A stretch of DNA of 64,000 nt from Methanosarcina barkeri str. Wiesmoor. GTDB lineage: Archaea; Halobacteriota; Methanosarcinia; Methanosarcinales; Methanosarcinaceae. The stretch spans positions 868,001 through 932,000 of the forward strand of contig NZ_CP009526.1 of the NCBI RefSeq assembly GCF_000969985.1, read 5' to 3'. Of this stretch, positions 19,827 through 27,784 are shown piece after piece. How positions within the stretch are numbered: the stretch's first letter is position 1; each line of letters starts with the position of its first letter. Under the pieces are notes generated by a model that saw only the letters and a list, made by a program, of their open reading frames with translations, was not told the DNA's origin and did no database searches. The position numbers were made by a program, and so were the translations under genes.

Positions 19827-20220
19827 ATACCTTAAAAACCTTTTCCAGAAACTAGTACTTGAAACCGCAGTTTCAAACTGTACCACTTGGACTATGAAAA
19901 CGAAACTGAGAGAAACTGGGCTTTTTCGAAGAAAACTTTTTTTCCAAATTGGCAAAAAGTTTATATTGGAAAATGGCATTCGATGACGAATGTATTTTAG
20001 AGTTAATCTTATTTCTGGGATCCAGTTTCCAGCGATTCGATTTGCGGCTGATGCTTGTTATGTAATTATCCTGTCAATAGTTTAACATCTAAATACTGCC
20101 GGAATTAGACCACACTATAAAGTTGCCGGATATAGTCGGGGTTTGTGCAGTATTGCCATATGTCAACTGTTTGCTCTTTCCGATATCGATAGTTGAAAGG
20201 AGAATCTATCTCGACAATAT

Positions 20221-20241
20221 CTGAGATCCTCTGGATCTCAG
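20221..20241. repeat. Perfect hairpin palindrome
   Basis: CTGAGATCC, loop TCT, GGATCTCAG form a perfect 9-bp stem. It stands in a non-coding stretch without an adjacent T-run, so it may be an RNA structure or a remnant of an element rather than a terminator. Confidence 0.6.
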
Positions 20242-20267
20242 CTCGTTGAGTCCAGTAGATTTATTAA

Positions 20268-20426
20268 GAGCACGTTGACACTGGGCAGTTTCTTCAAGTT
20301 GGCAATAATAATCTTGGAAGACCAGGTAAACAGTTATCATTTGATGAGAAAAAGTTATTTGACCAAGCTTATTCCGATTATAAGTTTGGAGCTTGTTACC
20401 TTAAGATTCTCATTGAAATATCCTGA
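20268..20426 (+). pseudogene. Possible N-terminal remnant of an integrase-type transposase
   Basis: A 52-codon open stretch ends at TGA 20424 and contains NNNLGRPGKQLSFDEKKLF followed by DQAYSDYKFGACYLK. This resembles the GRP(x)-linker and following helix seen between the helix-turn-helix and DDE domains of IS481/IS3-like transposases. There is no start codon and no catalytic domain. The assignment rests on one short pattern and is tentative. Confidence 0.3.
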
Positions 20427-20769
20427 AATAATATATACTATATAAATTTATTTGAGTTAATACCAAAAATATTTTATAACAAAATCACATAACCAGGTGT
20501 GTCAACTCAGAAATTCAATAGTGATGAATCAAACCTTTTTAAAAAGGAGAGTTGATCTGGCTAAAGGCCGTATTAGGTAAATAGATGATATTGACCAGAA
20601 GGCTACTATCCTGTGGTCAGTAGCATTTTTGATTTGTAGAAGCCAAAACTTCTAGTTTCCGGCTACCTCCAGTGACTAATCCCTATACGTTATTGGAGAG
20701 TGGATACTCTGTGTGCAACGTGTCCGCCCTACTAAATCACAGAGAACCGAATTGGATAGGTTCAAACAA

Positions 20770-20787
20770 TATTACGCAGACGTAATA
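20770..20787. promoter_or_regulatory. Operator-like palindrome, copy 1
   Basis: TATTACG, spacer CAGA, CGTAATA: a perfect 7-bp inverted repeat with a 4-bp spacer, about 207 bases before the beta-helix protein start. The same half-sites and spacer length recur at 20882. Confidence 0.6.
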
Positions 20788-20881
20788 GGAATCTGAATAC
20801 CCATATAGAGCCGACCTGATCTGAGAATTCCATTCAAAAATTCAAAATCCCTACCTGATTAGATTAGTTCGGAAAAGTAAG

Positions 20882-20899
20882 TATTACGAGTACGTAATA
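20882..20899. promoter_or_regulatory. Operator-like palindrome, copy 2
   Basis: TATTACG, spacer AGTA, CGTAATA: identical half-sites to copy 1, with the centres 112 bp apart. It ends 94 bases before the start codon at 20994, close to where the promoter must be. It is probably a regulator binding site. Confidence 0.6.
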
Positions 20900-20993
20900 T
20901 GAAATTTTGAGAATATTTGGGAACGAAGTACCTTACTGTATGTTTTTTGATTTCACTTAAATCCCTATAAAAATCCAACCCAAAGGTGATACG

Positions 20994-21890
20994 ATGCAAA
21001 AAAGACAACTAGGAACCCTATTCCTGGTAACATGCCTTATTTTAACAACTGTACCGGCTGCGTTAGGTGCTCAGAGTACAAAGGTAGTAACTGTTGCAGG
21101 AGACGGAAGTGGAGACTACAATTGTGATGGAAGAGCCGATGATGTCCAGATTAACCAGGCTCTTGAATTTGCTGCACAGAATCCGGGCACAACTGTCCAC
21201 CTTAAAGGTCCATTCACATACGATATAAGTGATTCCCTTCGGATCGGCAGCAACACAGTCCTTGAAGGAGATTCCGGTACAAAGATTAAGCTTGCCAAAG
21301 GACTACCGGTCTGGGGTGGGCGTGATAGCAGTATTTCAGAGAAGAAAGCCATGCTTATGGTTAGAGGCAGTTCTGCAAGCGGAGTTACAATAAAAGGCAT
21401 AACTGTTGATGGCAGCCAGTCCGACTATTATTCTGGTGTCAGGCTCGGAACCTCCTGTTATAACATGGCAACTATGGTAAACTGCAACGGATTAACAATT
21501 CAGGATGTTACGTTCCAGAATGGATGTAATGATGCAATGCTCATTTCACAATCCAGCAACGTAGTTATAGATTCGGTAACTGTAAACAAATGTGGACACG
21601 ATGGTGTATATGCCTATCACGTAAACGGCATTACAGTTAAGAATTGTAACTTTATTAACCGGACTAATTCGTCCGTTCGGTTTGATTCCGTTACTAACGG
21701 GGTCATGAAAAACAATGAATGTACTACATCTGGCGGTGGATACGCAGGTCTGGAATTGCAGGGAACTCTTAAAAACATAGAAGCTTCTGGCAACTATTTC
21801 CATGACTTATCTGCTCCTGCAGTAGTACATTTAAATACAAAAGAAACCAGTGTAAATATCCACGATAACAGAATTGAAAACTGTGGATAA
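20994..21890 (+). CDS. Secreted right-handed parallel beta-helix protein
   Basis: The 298-residue product has a signal peptide (residues 1-26: MQKRQLGTLFLVTCLILTTV ending ALGAQ). The mature part begins with the pectate-lyase-3 style opening GDGSGDYNCDGRADDVQINQAL. Rungs follow throughout residues 60-295 (GVTIKGITVDGS, GLTIQDVTFQNGCND, NVVIDSVTVNKCGHDG, GITVKNCNFINRTNS, NIEASGNYFHDLS, SVNIHDNRIENCG). Such folds bind or cleave polysaccharides; in Methanosarcina they are common among surface-matrix proteins. No catalytic residues can be assigned. GGTGAT before the ATG is a good Shine-Dalgarno, and twin palindromes lie upstream. Confidence 0.85.
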   Translation: MQKRQLGTLFLVTCLILTTVPAALGAQSTKVVTVAGDGSGDYNCDGRADDVQINQALEFAAQNPGTTVHLKGPFTYDISDSLRIGSNTVLEGDSGTKIKLAKGLPVWGGRDSSISEKKAMLMVRGSSASGVTIKGITVDGSQSDYYSGVRLGTSCYNMATMVNCNGLTIQDVTFQNGCNDAMLISQSSNVVIDSVTVNKCGHDGVYAYHVNGITVKNCNFINRTNSSVRFDSVTNGVMKNNECTTSGGGYAGLELQGTLKNIEASGNYFHDLSAPAVVHLNTKETSVNIHDNRIENCG

Positions 21891-21913
21891 GATATTTTCT
21901 TAATTGGAAAATT

Positions 21914-21931
21914 CTCAGTTCATCAACTGAG
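21914..21931 (+). terminator. Stem-loop after the beta-helix gene
   Basis: CTCAGTT, loop CATC, AACTGAG form a perfect 7-bp stem 24 bases after the stop codon. T-rich sequence follows after about 15 bases rather than immediately, so termination here is possible but not certain. Confidence 0.4.
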
Positions 21932-22029
21932 ACTCAATCCAATTTATTTTCTTAGTATCAGGTCAGAATTTATAAGATCAGGAGTTCAAAATTGGATGTT
22001 TTCCTGTGAACTTCTGGGCTTCTATAACT

Positions 22030-22190
22030 TTGTACTAAAGATATTTGTACCAAAGATATCTGGCTTTTTTTACATCTCGATTAACAGCTTTTTCTTGTAA
22101 TACTTTTTTTTGAAACCATTCATTTTTTTGAAACCGTCTCTCTTATTTGAAACTATCCTTTTTTGAAATCTCTATTTTTTTCAAGCCACT
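22030..22190. repeat. Short tandem and dispersed repeats
   Basis: The 15-bp unit TTGTACTAAAGATAT at 22030 is repeated with one change at 22045. The next 130 bases contain four copies of a T-run followed by TTGAAAC or TTGAAAT, spaced about 18-22 bases (near 22110 to 22170). A plus-strand open frame at 22147-22545 grows out of these repeats and I do not accept it as a gene. Otherwise 21932-22569 shows nothing. Confidence 0.6.
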
Positions 22191-22569
22191 TATATCTGTT
22201 TTTATTATTTTGAGTGCATTACTTCTCCAAACGAGTACTTTAGGACATCTTATGCCTTATCCGTTTTTGGAACTTAATAGGTCGTCCTCTCAAGAACATC
22301 TAGATAAACTTTTCGGTGAAGGGCTTTTCAACGTACCCTTGATTGGCATGGAAACTTATCCTGAAAAAGGAAATAATATCCTCAGAGCTGGAACAATTTG
22401 CTTATTCCTTTCTCCGATAACGTTTACAGAAGACTTAAAGTGTAAGGAAAAAAGCTATGAAAATTCAAGCATAAAACTACTCAGGCATAAAATTATTTGT
22501 CAGAAAGACATACCAGCATATACATATATTTGTTTATATACATAATTTCACTTGTAATTCGGAGGGGAC

Positions 22570-23253
22570 ATGCAAGAAACCGAAGCCAAACCGATAAAGA
22601 TACTCGGAATATCAGGGAGTCCCAGGAATATGGCAACTGATTTTCTGGTCCGGGAAGCACTGAAAATTGCGGAAGAAAAATATGGCGCAGAAACCGATTA
22701 CTTTTCCGCAAAAGGTAAAAAGCTGAACTTTTGCATCCACTGCGACTTTTGTCTAAAAACAAAGAAAGGCTGCATTCACAAGGATGATATTTCAGCCGAG
22801 CTTTACGACAAAATGATCTGGGCAGACGCCTGGATTATCGGAACTCCTGTTTATCAGGGAACACTTAGTGCTCAGACCAAAACAATCATGGATAGATGCA
22901 GGGCCGTAGTTGCCAGAAATCCAAAGGTTTTTTTGAATAAAGTAGGAATGGGAATTGCAGATGGAGGAGACAGGATCGGGGGACAGGAACCGGCAATCCA
23001 GACAATCCTGAACTTTTATGTGATCAACGAAATGATACCTGTGGGAGGAGGTTCTTTCGGAGCTAACCTGGGGGGGACATTCTGGTCGAAGGATAAAGGG
23101 GAAGAAGGAGTCTCAGAAGATTCCGAAGGTATGAGAAGCCTTAGAAGAACCCTCAAAAAACTTGTCCAGACAACTCAGCTTGTAAAAAATGCTTCTTCAG
23201 GAACGGAATCCAAACCTCAGCCGTCTGAAACTTTAAAAGAAGAAGGCAAATAA
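22570..23253 (+). CDS. Iron-sulfur flavoprotein (Isf family)
   Basis: This 227-residue flavodoxin-like protein starts with the FMN phosphate-binding loop GISGSPRNMATDFLV. It carries the compact cluster motif CX2CX2CX6C (CIHCDFC, then KGC near residue 58) that defines Isf. GTPVYQGTLSAQTKTIMDR and GMGIADGGDRIGGQEPAIQTI are the further flavin-binding segments. Isf dimers accept electrons from ferredoxin and are thought to reduce O2 or peroxide in methanogens. The gene heads a run with AfpA and an erythrin, which supports an oxidative-stress role. A GGAGGGG Shine-Dalgarno precedes the ATG. Confidence 0.88.
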   Translation: MQETEAKPIKILGISGSPRNMATDFLVREALKIAEEKYGAETDYFSAKGKKLNFCIHCDFCLKTKKGCIHKDDISAELYDKMIWADAWIIGTPVYQGTLSAQTKTIMDRCRAVVARNPKVFLNKVGMGIADGGDRIGGQEPAIQTILNFYVINEMIPVGGGSFGANLGGTFWSKDKGEEGVSEDSEGMRSLRRTLKKLVQTTQLVKNASSGTESKPQPSETLKEEGK

Positions 23254-23347
23254 AGTAAACTTTGGAAGATGGATTTTTCAGGATTCAGGTTAATCAGGAA
23301 GAGAAATAATTTCATGATTTGTCAGAACCAGTTAAGGAGGAGTTATT

Positions 23348-23974
23348 TTGGTAGAACCATTAAATAAGAAAATCAAGCGAATCGCATGGGGAATAACAGG
23401 TTCGGGAGACCAGATGATTGAAACTTACAGCATTCTGGTGGACATTAAGAACCGAACAAATGTTGAGGCAATGGTTTTTCTCTCTAAAGAGGGCGAGACT
23501 GTAATGAAATGGTATCATCTCTGGGATAAAATTCAAAAAGATTTCCCTAATTTCAAGGTGGATGCAGGTCCTAACTCCCCGTTTATTGCAGGCCCACTGC
23601 AGATGGGATATTACGACTTTTTATTGATAGCCCCGGCAACCGCCAATACCGTGGCAAAAATTGTGTATGGGATTGCAGATACCCTTGTTACAAACGCAGT
23701 TTCTCAGACTGCAAAAGGAGAAACACCTATTTTCATTTTGCCTGTAGACCAGAAAAGAGGGAGTGTAAAAACCTCTGCACCTAGTGGTAGAGCCTTTGAA
23801 CTTAATATGCGCGAAGTAGATGTTACAAACTCGGAAAAACTTGCACAGATGGAAAATATCATCGTGCTTACAAGTCCCTACGAGATTTATGACATATTCG
23901 GGATTGAGCGACCTTCTGAAGATATAATTCTGAAAGTTAAAGAACGAAAAAAGAAGAAAGCTAAGGAAGAATAA
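23348..23974 (+). CDS. afpA: Archaeoflavoprotein AfpA (FMN flavoprotein)
   Basis: The 208-residue protein belongs to the HFCD/flavoprotein fold: RIAWGITGSGDQMIETYSIL at the N-terminus, AGPLQMGYYDFLLIAPATANTVAKIVYGIADTLVTNAVSQ in the middle, and PIFILPVDQKRG. This is the AfpA/DmrX group, known to bind FMN and accept electrons from ferredoxin. In Archaeoglobus, afpA is adjacent to an isf gene, and the same pairing is seen here 94 bases after isf. The start is TTG with an ideal AAGGAGGAG upstream. A dihydromethanopterin reductase role (DmrX) is the main alternative. Confidence 0.85.
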   Translation: MVEPLNKKIKRIAWGITGSGDQMIETYSILVDIKNRTNVEAMVFLSKEGETVMKWYHLWDKIQKDFPNFKVDAGPNSPFIAGPLQMGYYDFLLIAPATANTVAKIVYGIADTLVTNAVSQTAKGETPIFILPVDQKRGSVKTSAPSGRAFELNMREVDVTNSEKLAQMENIIVLTSPYEIYDIFGIERPSEDIILKVKERKKKKAKEE

Positions 23975-24037
23975 GAGAAATAAGAACTTTAAAAATGGGG
24001 AAATCTGAAGAGATACGAATCAGAGGGAGCAAGAAGT

Positions 24038-24544
24038 ATGAGAAACACATATCAAGATGTAGTAGAGGAAGTAAAAAATCTTAAAGGAATTGAAGAAGCT
24101 GTAGCTTTGGCAATTGAAAGAGAAAAAGAAGCAAAAGAATTCTACCTGAGTAAAGCTGCTTTAATGGACAGACCGAAATTTAAGGCACTCTACGAGTATC
24201 TGGCAAATGAAGAGGCAAAACATCTTGGCTACCTTGAAAAATATCGGGATCAGAACGAGCTGCCCGTAGCAAGTACGGAAATTCCGAGTGGCCAGTCTTT
24301 CACCCCTGAGTTTGATACGGGTCGCGTAAAAGGTGGGGAGATCACACTTGGGGATGCAGGCATTCTTGTTGCAGCCATGAGGCATGAGAGAAAAAGTGAG
24401 GATTTCTATCTGGAAGTCGCAAAAAGGGTCGACGACGAAAACCTGAAAAATTTCTTCGAAATGTTGGCAGGCTACGAAAGAGGTCATTATGAGTTAATTG
24501 ATCAATTCCTGGAAGAGATTACCAGTTTCCGAATGCAAACCTGA
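24038..24544 (+). CDS. Erythrin-like ferritin-family diiron protein
   Basis: The 168-residue four-helix protein shows the rubrerythrin diiron ligands in two halves: EREKEAKEFY then NEEAKHLGYLEKY, and MRHERKSEDFY then AGYERGHYELID. It has no C-terminal rubredoxin domain, so it would need an external electron donor such as the upstream AfpA or Isf. The family reduces hydrogen peroxide or handles iron. It is 63 bases after afpA on the same strand, probably in the same operon. Confidence 0.87.
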   Translation: MRNTYQDVVEEVKNLKGIEEAVALAIEREKEAKEFYLSKAALMDRPKFKALYEYLANEEAKHLGYLEKYRDQNELPVASTEIPSGQSFTPEFDTGRVKGGEITLGDAGILVAAMRHERKSEDFYLEVAKRVDDENLKNFFEMLAGYERGHYELIDQFLEEITSFRMQT

Positions 24545-24560
24545 AAAGTAGGAGAGCCAG

Positions 24561-24730
24561 GTATGGATTGAAGAAAAAGGTAAAATCATTGAACTCTCCA
24601 GCGGTGTATACCGGGCACAGGCAATCGATTGGGATGAGGGGACTCTCATGGTTTTATCATTCCTTTAGATGTAGATGAAAAAGCATGGATGAGACGAGAT
24701 AAGCCTGGAAAGAAACTTGCAACTCATTAA
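24561..24730 (+). pseudogene. Frameshifted small gene
   Basis: Right after the erythrin gene, a Shine-Dalgarno-like GGAGAG (24551) precedes a frame without a normal start. It reads WIEEKGKIIELSSGVYRAQA followed by IDWDEGTLMVLSF and stops at TAG 24666. A second frame takes over with IPLDVDEKAWMRRDKPGKKLATH and stops at TAA 24728. Joining the two needs a one-base correction near 24660. The combined sequence looks like a real 55-residue protein that has lost its start and frame. The family is not recognised. Confidence 0.45.
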
Positions 24731-24755
24731 AAAAGTATTAATAGTAGTTTCATCT

Positions 24756-24896
24756 TGTCTCTCCGTTTAACATTTATCTTTTTCTATCTCTCCGTTTAAC
24801 ATTTATTTTTTTCCGTCTCTCTGTTTAACATTTATCTTTTTCCATCTCTCCATTTAGTACTTATTTTGCTTCAGCTCTCCGTTAACATTTTTTTCC
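24756..24896. repeat. 29-bp tandem repeat, 5 copies
   Basis: Units begin at 24756, 24785, 24814, 24843 and 24872, an exact 29-bp period around the core TCTCTCCGTTTAACATTTAT. The first three copies are nearly identical and the last two diverge. There is no spacer variation of the CRISPR kind, so it is a simple tandem repeat. Confidence 0.85.
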
Positions 24897-25058
24897 TATT
24901 AGCATTCTTTGTTTTTTGAAAGTCTTCTGGAAAAGTTTTCAGCTTCAGTGGCCATAGAGCCTGAAATTTTTGTCGGATGGCTTGCAAGAAATACTTTCAC
25001 TCTGCTAGGCTGAGATTAATAAGTACTGAAGTAGTTTTTAGGAATAGAGGTGAATAAA

Positions 25059-25196
25059 ATGGAGGAAATATTCAAAGGATTAATTGAGCGTGCTCAGTAT
25101 TATGAGCAGTTTGAAAGTTACAGGAACAGAAACCTTTCAGTACACTTTGAAGAAATGCCTGCACTTAAAATAAAGGCTTCAGCAATGAGTATGTGA
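25059..25196 (+). CDS. Very small protein, IERAQYYEQFE family, member 1
   Basis: The 45-residue product starts at ATG with AGAGGTG upstream at 25046 and begins MEEIFKGLIERAQYYEQFES. A paralogous sequence with the same IERAQYYEQFE core occurs 590 bases downstream. Conservation between the two copies, each with its own Shine-Dalgarno, indicates that it is a real gene. The conserved segment is an amphipathic helix; function unknown. It is preceded by an AT-rich region and followed by A-rich repeats. Confidence 0.65.
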   Translation: MEEIFKGLIERAQYYEQFESYRNRNLSVHFEEMPALKIKASAMSM

Positions 25197-25224
25197 TATA
25201 AGATTTACTTACGTCAGCCTGAAA

Positions 25225-25460
25225 GTGACTTAATTTGCATAATAAGCTGCAAATTAACAAGCTGTAAATTAAAAAACTGCGAGTTAAAATCTGTAAATTA
25301 AAAAACTGCGAATCAAAATGATGTAAAACCTCTATAGAACTGGAACGTTGAGAAGTAAGTTTCAAAATAAGTCCATTAAAGTAAATCTCAAGAACAGACC
25401 AAATAAGACGCAGACTTCAAGAACAGACCAGAGGAGTAAATCACAAGAACAGACCAACGA
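25225..25460. repeat. Two families of short direct repeats
   Basis: Between about 25230 and 25320, near-copies of CTGTAAATTAAAAAA recur with a spacing of about 17 bases. CAAGAACAGACCA occurs exactly at 25389, 25418 and 25444. The stretch separates the two small paralogous genes and is otherwise featureless. Confidence 0.65.
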
Positions 25461-25647
25461 AAATTAAAGGCGGAGCGAAACTTACTTTTCAATCAGTTCC
25501 ATTCAAACCTGTTATTTCCATCCCAGTTCCACATGATAAATTTTGAAGTCAATATTTTATAACTATTTTTGAAAACATCTGCCGCTCAAATGGTAAATAT
25601 TTTATAAATGTGAGTGCTAAATATTATATGGATTATGGGGGATCCAC

Positions 25648-25794
25648 ATGAATGAGTTTTTTGAATAGATAATCGAAAGAGCTCAATACTATGAGCAGTT
25701 CGAACTTTTTAGAGAATATAAGCAAACGTTCCAGAGAACTCAAATGATGAAAAGCAAGTTTGGAAGAAAGGAATCATTTGTGGGGAAATCCTAA
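25648..25794 (+). CDS. Very small protein, IERAQYYEQFE family, member 2, with in-frame TAG
   Basis: From ATG 25648 the frame reads MNEFFE, then TAG (25666-25668), then IIERAQYYEQFELFREYKQ and on to TAA 25792, 48 codons before the stop. It aligns with the first copy (MEEIFKGLIERAQYYEQFE) without gaps, and TAG stands in place of Gly7. A G-rich Shine-Dalgarno (GGGGGAT) lies upstream of the ATG, and no other start lies between the TAG and the conserved core. Methanosarcina can read UAG as pyrrolysine, so readthrough is possible. A plain nonsense mutation is the alternative. Confidence 0.5.
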
Positions 25795-25893
25795 AAAACA
25801 ATTCAAGAATCAAACACAAAAATAGCTAAAATATAAAACAGTCAAAATATAAAATGGTCAAAAATATAAAACAGGATTTTATTATGAAACGTG

Positions 25894-26529
25894 TTATTCT
25901 TTAACAAGTATCACTCTTGCCGGAGCTCCGTCCGTATCTATACGTAGAGGCAGGCCTATGAATGTATATTCTCCTTCATGAATGCCGGCAAGGTTGAGCC
26001 CTAAGAACAAAGTTGTGTTATTTATCAGCAGCTCACGGACTTCATCGTCCCCTTCAGGCTTTTTAATGCTGAGATAATCAAATCCCAGAGTTTTGATTCC
26101 GGCATTGACGAGGTATTCGGCTGCGTCCATTTTAAGGTGTACATAATTCTCAAGGAATTTCACGTACCCAAGGGCCGAGTTTCTGGTCTTGAGAAGCACT
26201 ATTTCTTCAGGTCCGATTTCAAATTCTTCAAGGTCTTGCCTGTGAATTTCGCTTTCTACCAGTGCAAGGTCAAAAACTCTACACTTTCCATAAAAATGGT
26301 CAAGAGGCAGATCAGCAGCTCCTTCTCTACCGTCCCGAAGATGCAGTTTGGACTCTACGTGAGTACCTGTATGGCTTCCCAGGGTCAGGATAGACTCATT
26401 TACTTTATCCCTCGGGACAGAGGCATATCTCTTTATAGAAGGTCCCGGCTTTCCCGGATATACAACCATTTCTTCCGTAATAGGCAGCGAGATGTCGAAA
26501 AATTGACGCAGAATGAACCCCCCATTCAT
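25894..26529 (-). CDS. Cyclase-family (kynurenine formamidase-like) metal hydrolase
   Basis: The 211-residue protein shows the family pattern: DISLPITEEMVVYPGKP near the N-terminus, the metal-binding HTGTHVESKLHL near residue 55, and DYLSIKKPEGDDEV, NNTTLFLGLNLAGIHEGEYTFIGLPL near the end. Members hydrolyse amides or lactones with a metal ion; the substrate here is unknown. Several starts are possible: a GGGGGG run inside the first codons suggests initiation a few codons later, near QFFDISL. It follows the LeuB/AksF-type gene on the same strand after a repeat-rich gap. Confidence 0.85.
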   Translation of the reverse strand: MNGGFILRQFFDISLPITEEMVVYPGKPGPSIKRYASVPRDKVNESILTLGSHTGTHVESKLHLRDGREGAADLPLDHFYGKCRVFDLALVESEIHRQDLEEFEIGPEEIVLLKTRNSALGYVKFLENYVHLKMDAAEYLVNAGIKTLGFDYLSIKKPEGDDEVRELLINNTTLFLGLNLAGIHEGEYTFIGLPLRIDTDGAPARVILVKE

Positions 26530-26653
26530 TCGTTAGCGATAAGTCAGAATTTAAGTGCGCAGTCATTTTTGATAAAAATGTAACTGCGCCTTATTATAAA
26601 AAAGGGTTTAAAGCATTAAAAACTCTCCTCTGGCAGGAGGCTATCCAGCCCTC

Positions 26654-26707
26654 CAAGTTGAACTGTGTTATCAAGTTGAACTATGTTATCAAGTTGAACT
26701 ATGTTAC
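26654..26707. repeat. 18-bp tandem repeat, 3 copies
   Basis: CAAGTTGAACTATGTTAT begins at 26654, 26672 and 26690. The first copy has one change and the last runs into the stop codon of the dehydrogenase gene at 26704. Confidence 0.8.
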
Positions 26708-27720
26708 CAGGGTGGGCTGCGCCGATCCTGTATATTACTCAACACATATTCCGCAACTGCGTTTCCTACTTCCATTGTGCTGGCCGTTCCTCCGAGGTCA
26801 GGAGTGATGATTTTCTTTTGAAGCACATAGGCTATTGCCTCATCGATAATTTGAGATCGAGGTTCTCCCATCCATTCGAGTAGCATCTTTACACAGAGGA
26901 TCGCAGCAAGCGGATTTGCAATGCCCTTTCCGGCAATGTCAGGTGCGCTCCCGTGCACAGGTTCGAAGAAGGCATATTTCTCCCCTATATTGGCGCTTGG
27001 GACAAGGCCGAGACTTCCTACAAGGGCTGCGCACATATCACTTAAAATGTCTCCGAAGAGGTTCGTTGTAACCACAATGTCATACCTTTCAGGGCGCATA
27101 ATAAGGTTGTAAGCCATCGAGTCAACCAGCATATCCTCATATTCCACGCCGTTAGCACTGGCAGTTTGCCTGCAAACATCGAGGAACAGCTTGTCGGATT
27201 TCAGGACATTGGATTTATGGACAATGGTCAGCTTGTTCTTTCTTTTCTTTGCAAGCTTACAGGCATATTCTGCAATCCGCTCGGAACCTTTCCGGGTGAC
27301 GACTCTTTTCGTCCAGGAGAGTTCAGGCCCTATTTCTTCAATTCCCGAATACAGCCCTTCAGTGTTTTCCCTGACAATAATAAAATCGAAATCGTTTCTC
27401 CCGGTAACTCCTGTTATGCCGGGCAGAGGTTTTACAGGCCTGACATTAGCATACAGATCCAGTTCTTTTCGTATGGTCAGGAGCACGCTTTTGTAATTCG
27501 GATCCGGTACAGTAGTAATTGCTCCAAAAAGGACAGCATCGCACCCCTTTATAGTTTCCAGATCATTATTTGATATTGCAGTTCCTGTTCTTTCCCACCG
27601 GGTATAGCCAAGTTCTAGGGGAACTTTTTCAAACTCAAGCCCGAAAGCATCAAGGACTTTAACAGCTGCAGGGATTATTTCCCTACCTATTCCATCACCT
27701 TCGATTACAGCCAGTCTCAT
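26704..27720 (-). CDS. 3-isopropylmalate / homoisocitrate dehydrogenase family
   Basis: The 338-residue protein is a full-length decarboxylating dehydrogenase of the LeuB/ICDH family: [16 protein letters not shown] at the N-terminus, [20 protein letters not shown] near residue 85 (substrate arginines), [13 protein letters not shown] near residue 125, and the NAD-binding [19 protein letters not shown] near residue 250. It could act in leucine synthesis (LeuB) or in 2-oxosuberate synthesis for coenzyme B (AksF). The dehydratase small subunit 3 kb upstream on the same strand has the homoaconitase-type YLRT motif, which favours AksF. I leave the symbol open. Confidence 0.88.
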   Translation of the reverse strand: MRLAVIEGDGIGREIIPAAVKVLDAFGLEFEKVPLELGYTRWERTGTAISNNDLETIKGCDAVLFGAITTVPDPNYKSVLLTIRKELDLYANVRPVKPLPGITGVTGRNDFDFIIVRENTEGLYSGIEEIGPELSWTKRVVTRKGSERIAEYACKLAKKRKNKLTIVHKSNVLKSDKLFLDVCRQTASANGVEYEDMLVDSMAYNLIMRPERYDIVVTTNLFGDILSDMCAALVGSLGLVPSANIGEKYAFFEPVHGSAPDIAGKGIANPLAAILCVKMLLEWMGEPRSQIIDEAIAYVLQKKIITPDLGGTASTMEVGNAVAEYVLSNIQDRRSPPW

Positions 27721-27784
27721 ATTAACTGCATCTTAGTTAGGGGTATATGAATCTGGCGTAACTTTTTGAGATCTTGAGGATTTG

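Noticed and set aside
20994-21890. Beta-helix protein as a pectate lyase
   Set aside because: The fold is clear, but no catalytic residue set can be identified, and the fold is shared by many non-enzymatic surface proteins.
22147-22545. Plus-strand open frame of 132 codons with a hydrophobic start
   Set aside because: It begins with TTG inside a run of degenerate TTTTTTGAAAC repeats, has no Shine-Dalgarno, and its sequence after the first 35 residues is unlike protein from neighbouring genes.
24756-24896. Possible CRISPR array
   Set aside because: The 29-bp units are contiguous, with no unique spacers between them, and no cas genes are in the window. It is a plain tandem repeat; no CRISPR array was found anywhere in the window.
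26717-27573. Several long plus-strand frames opposite the LeuB/AksF-type gene and other minus-strand genes
   Set aside because: They are reverse-strand shadows of well-supported genes, lack Shine-Dalgarno sequences and match no family.
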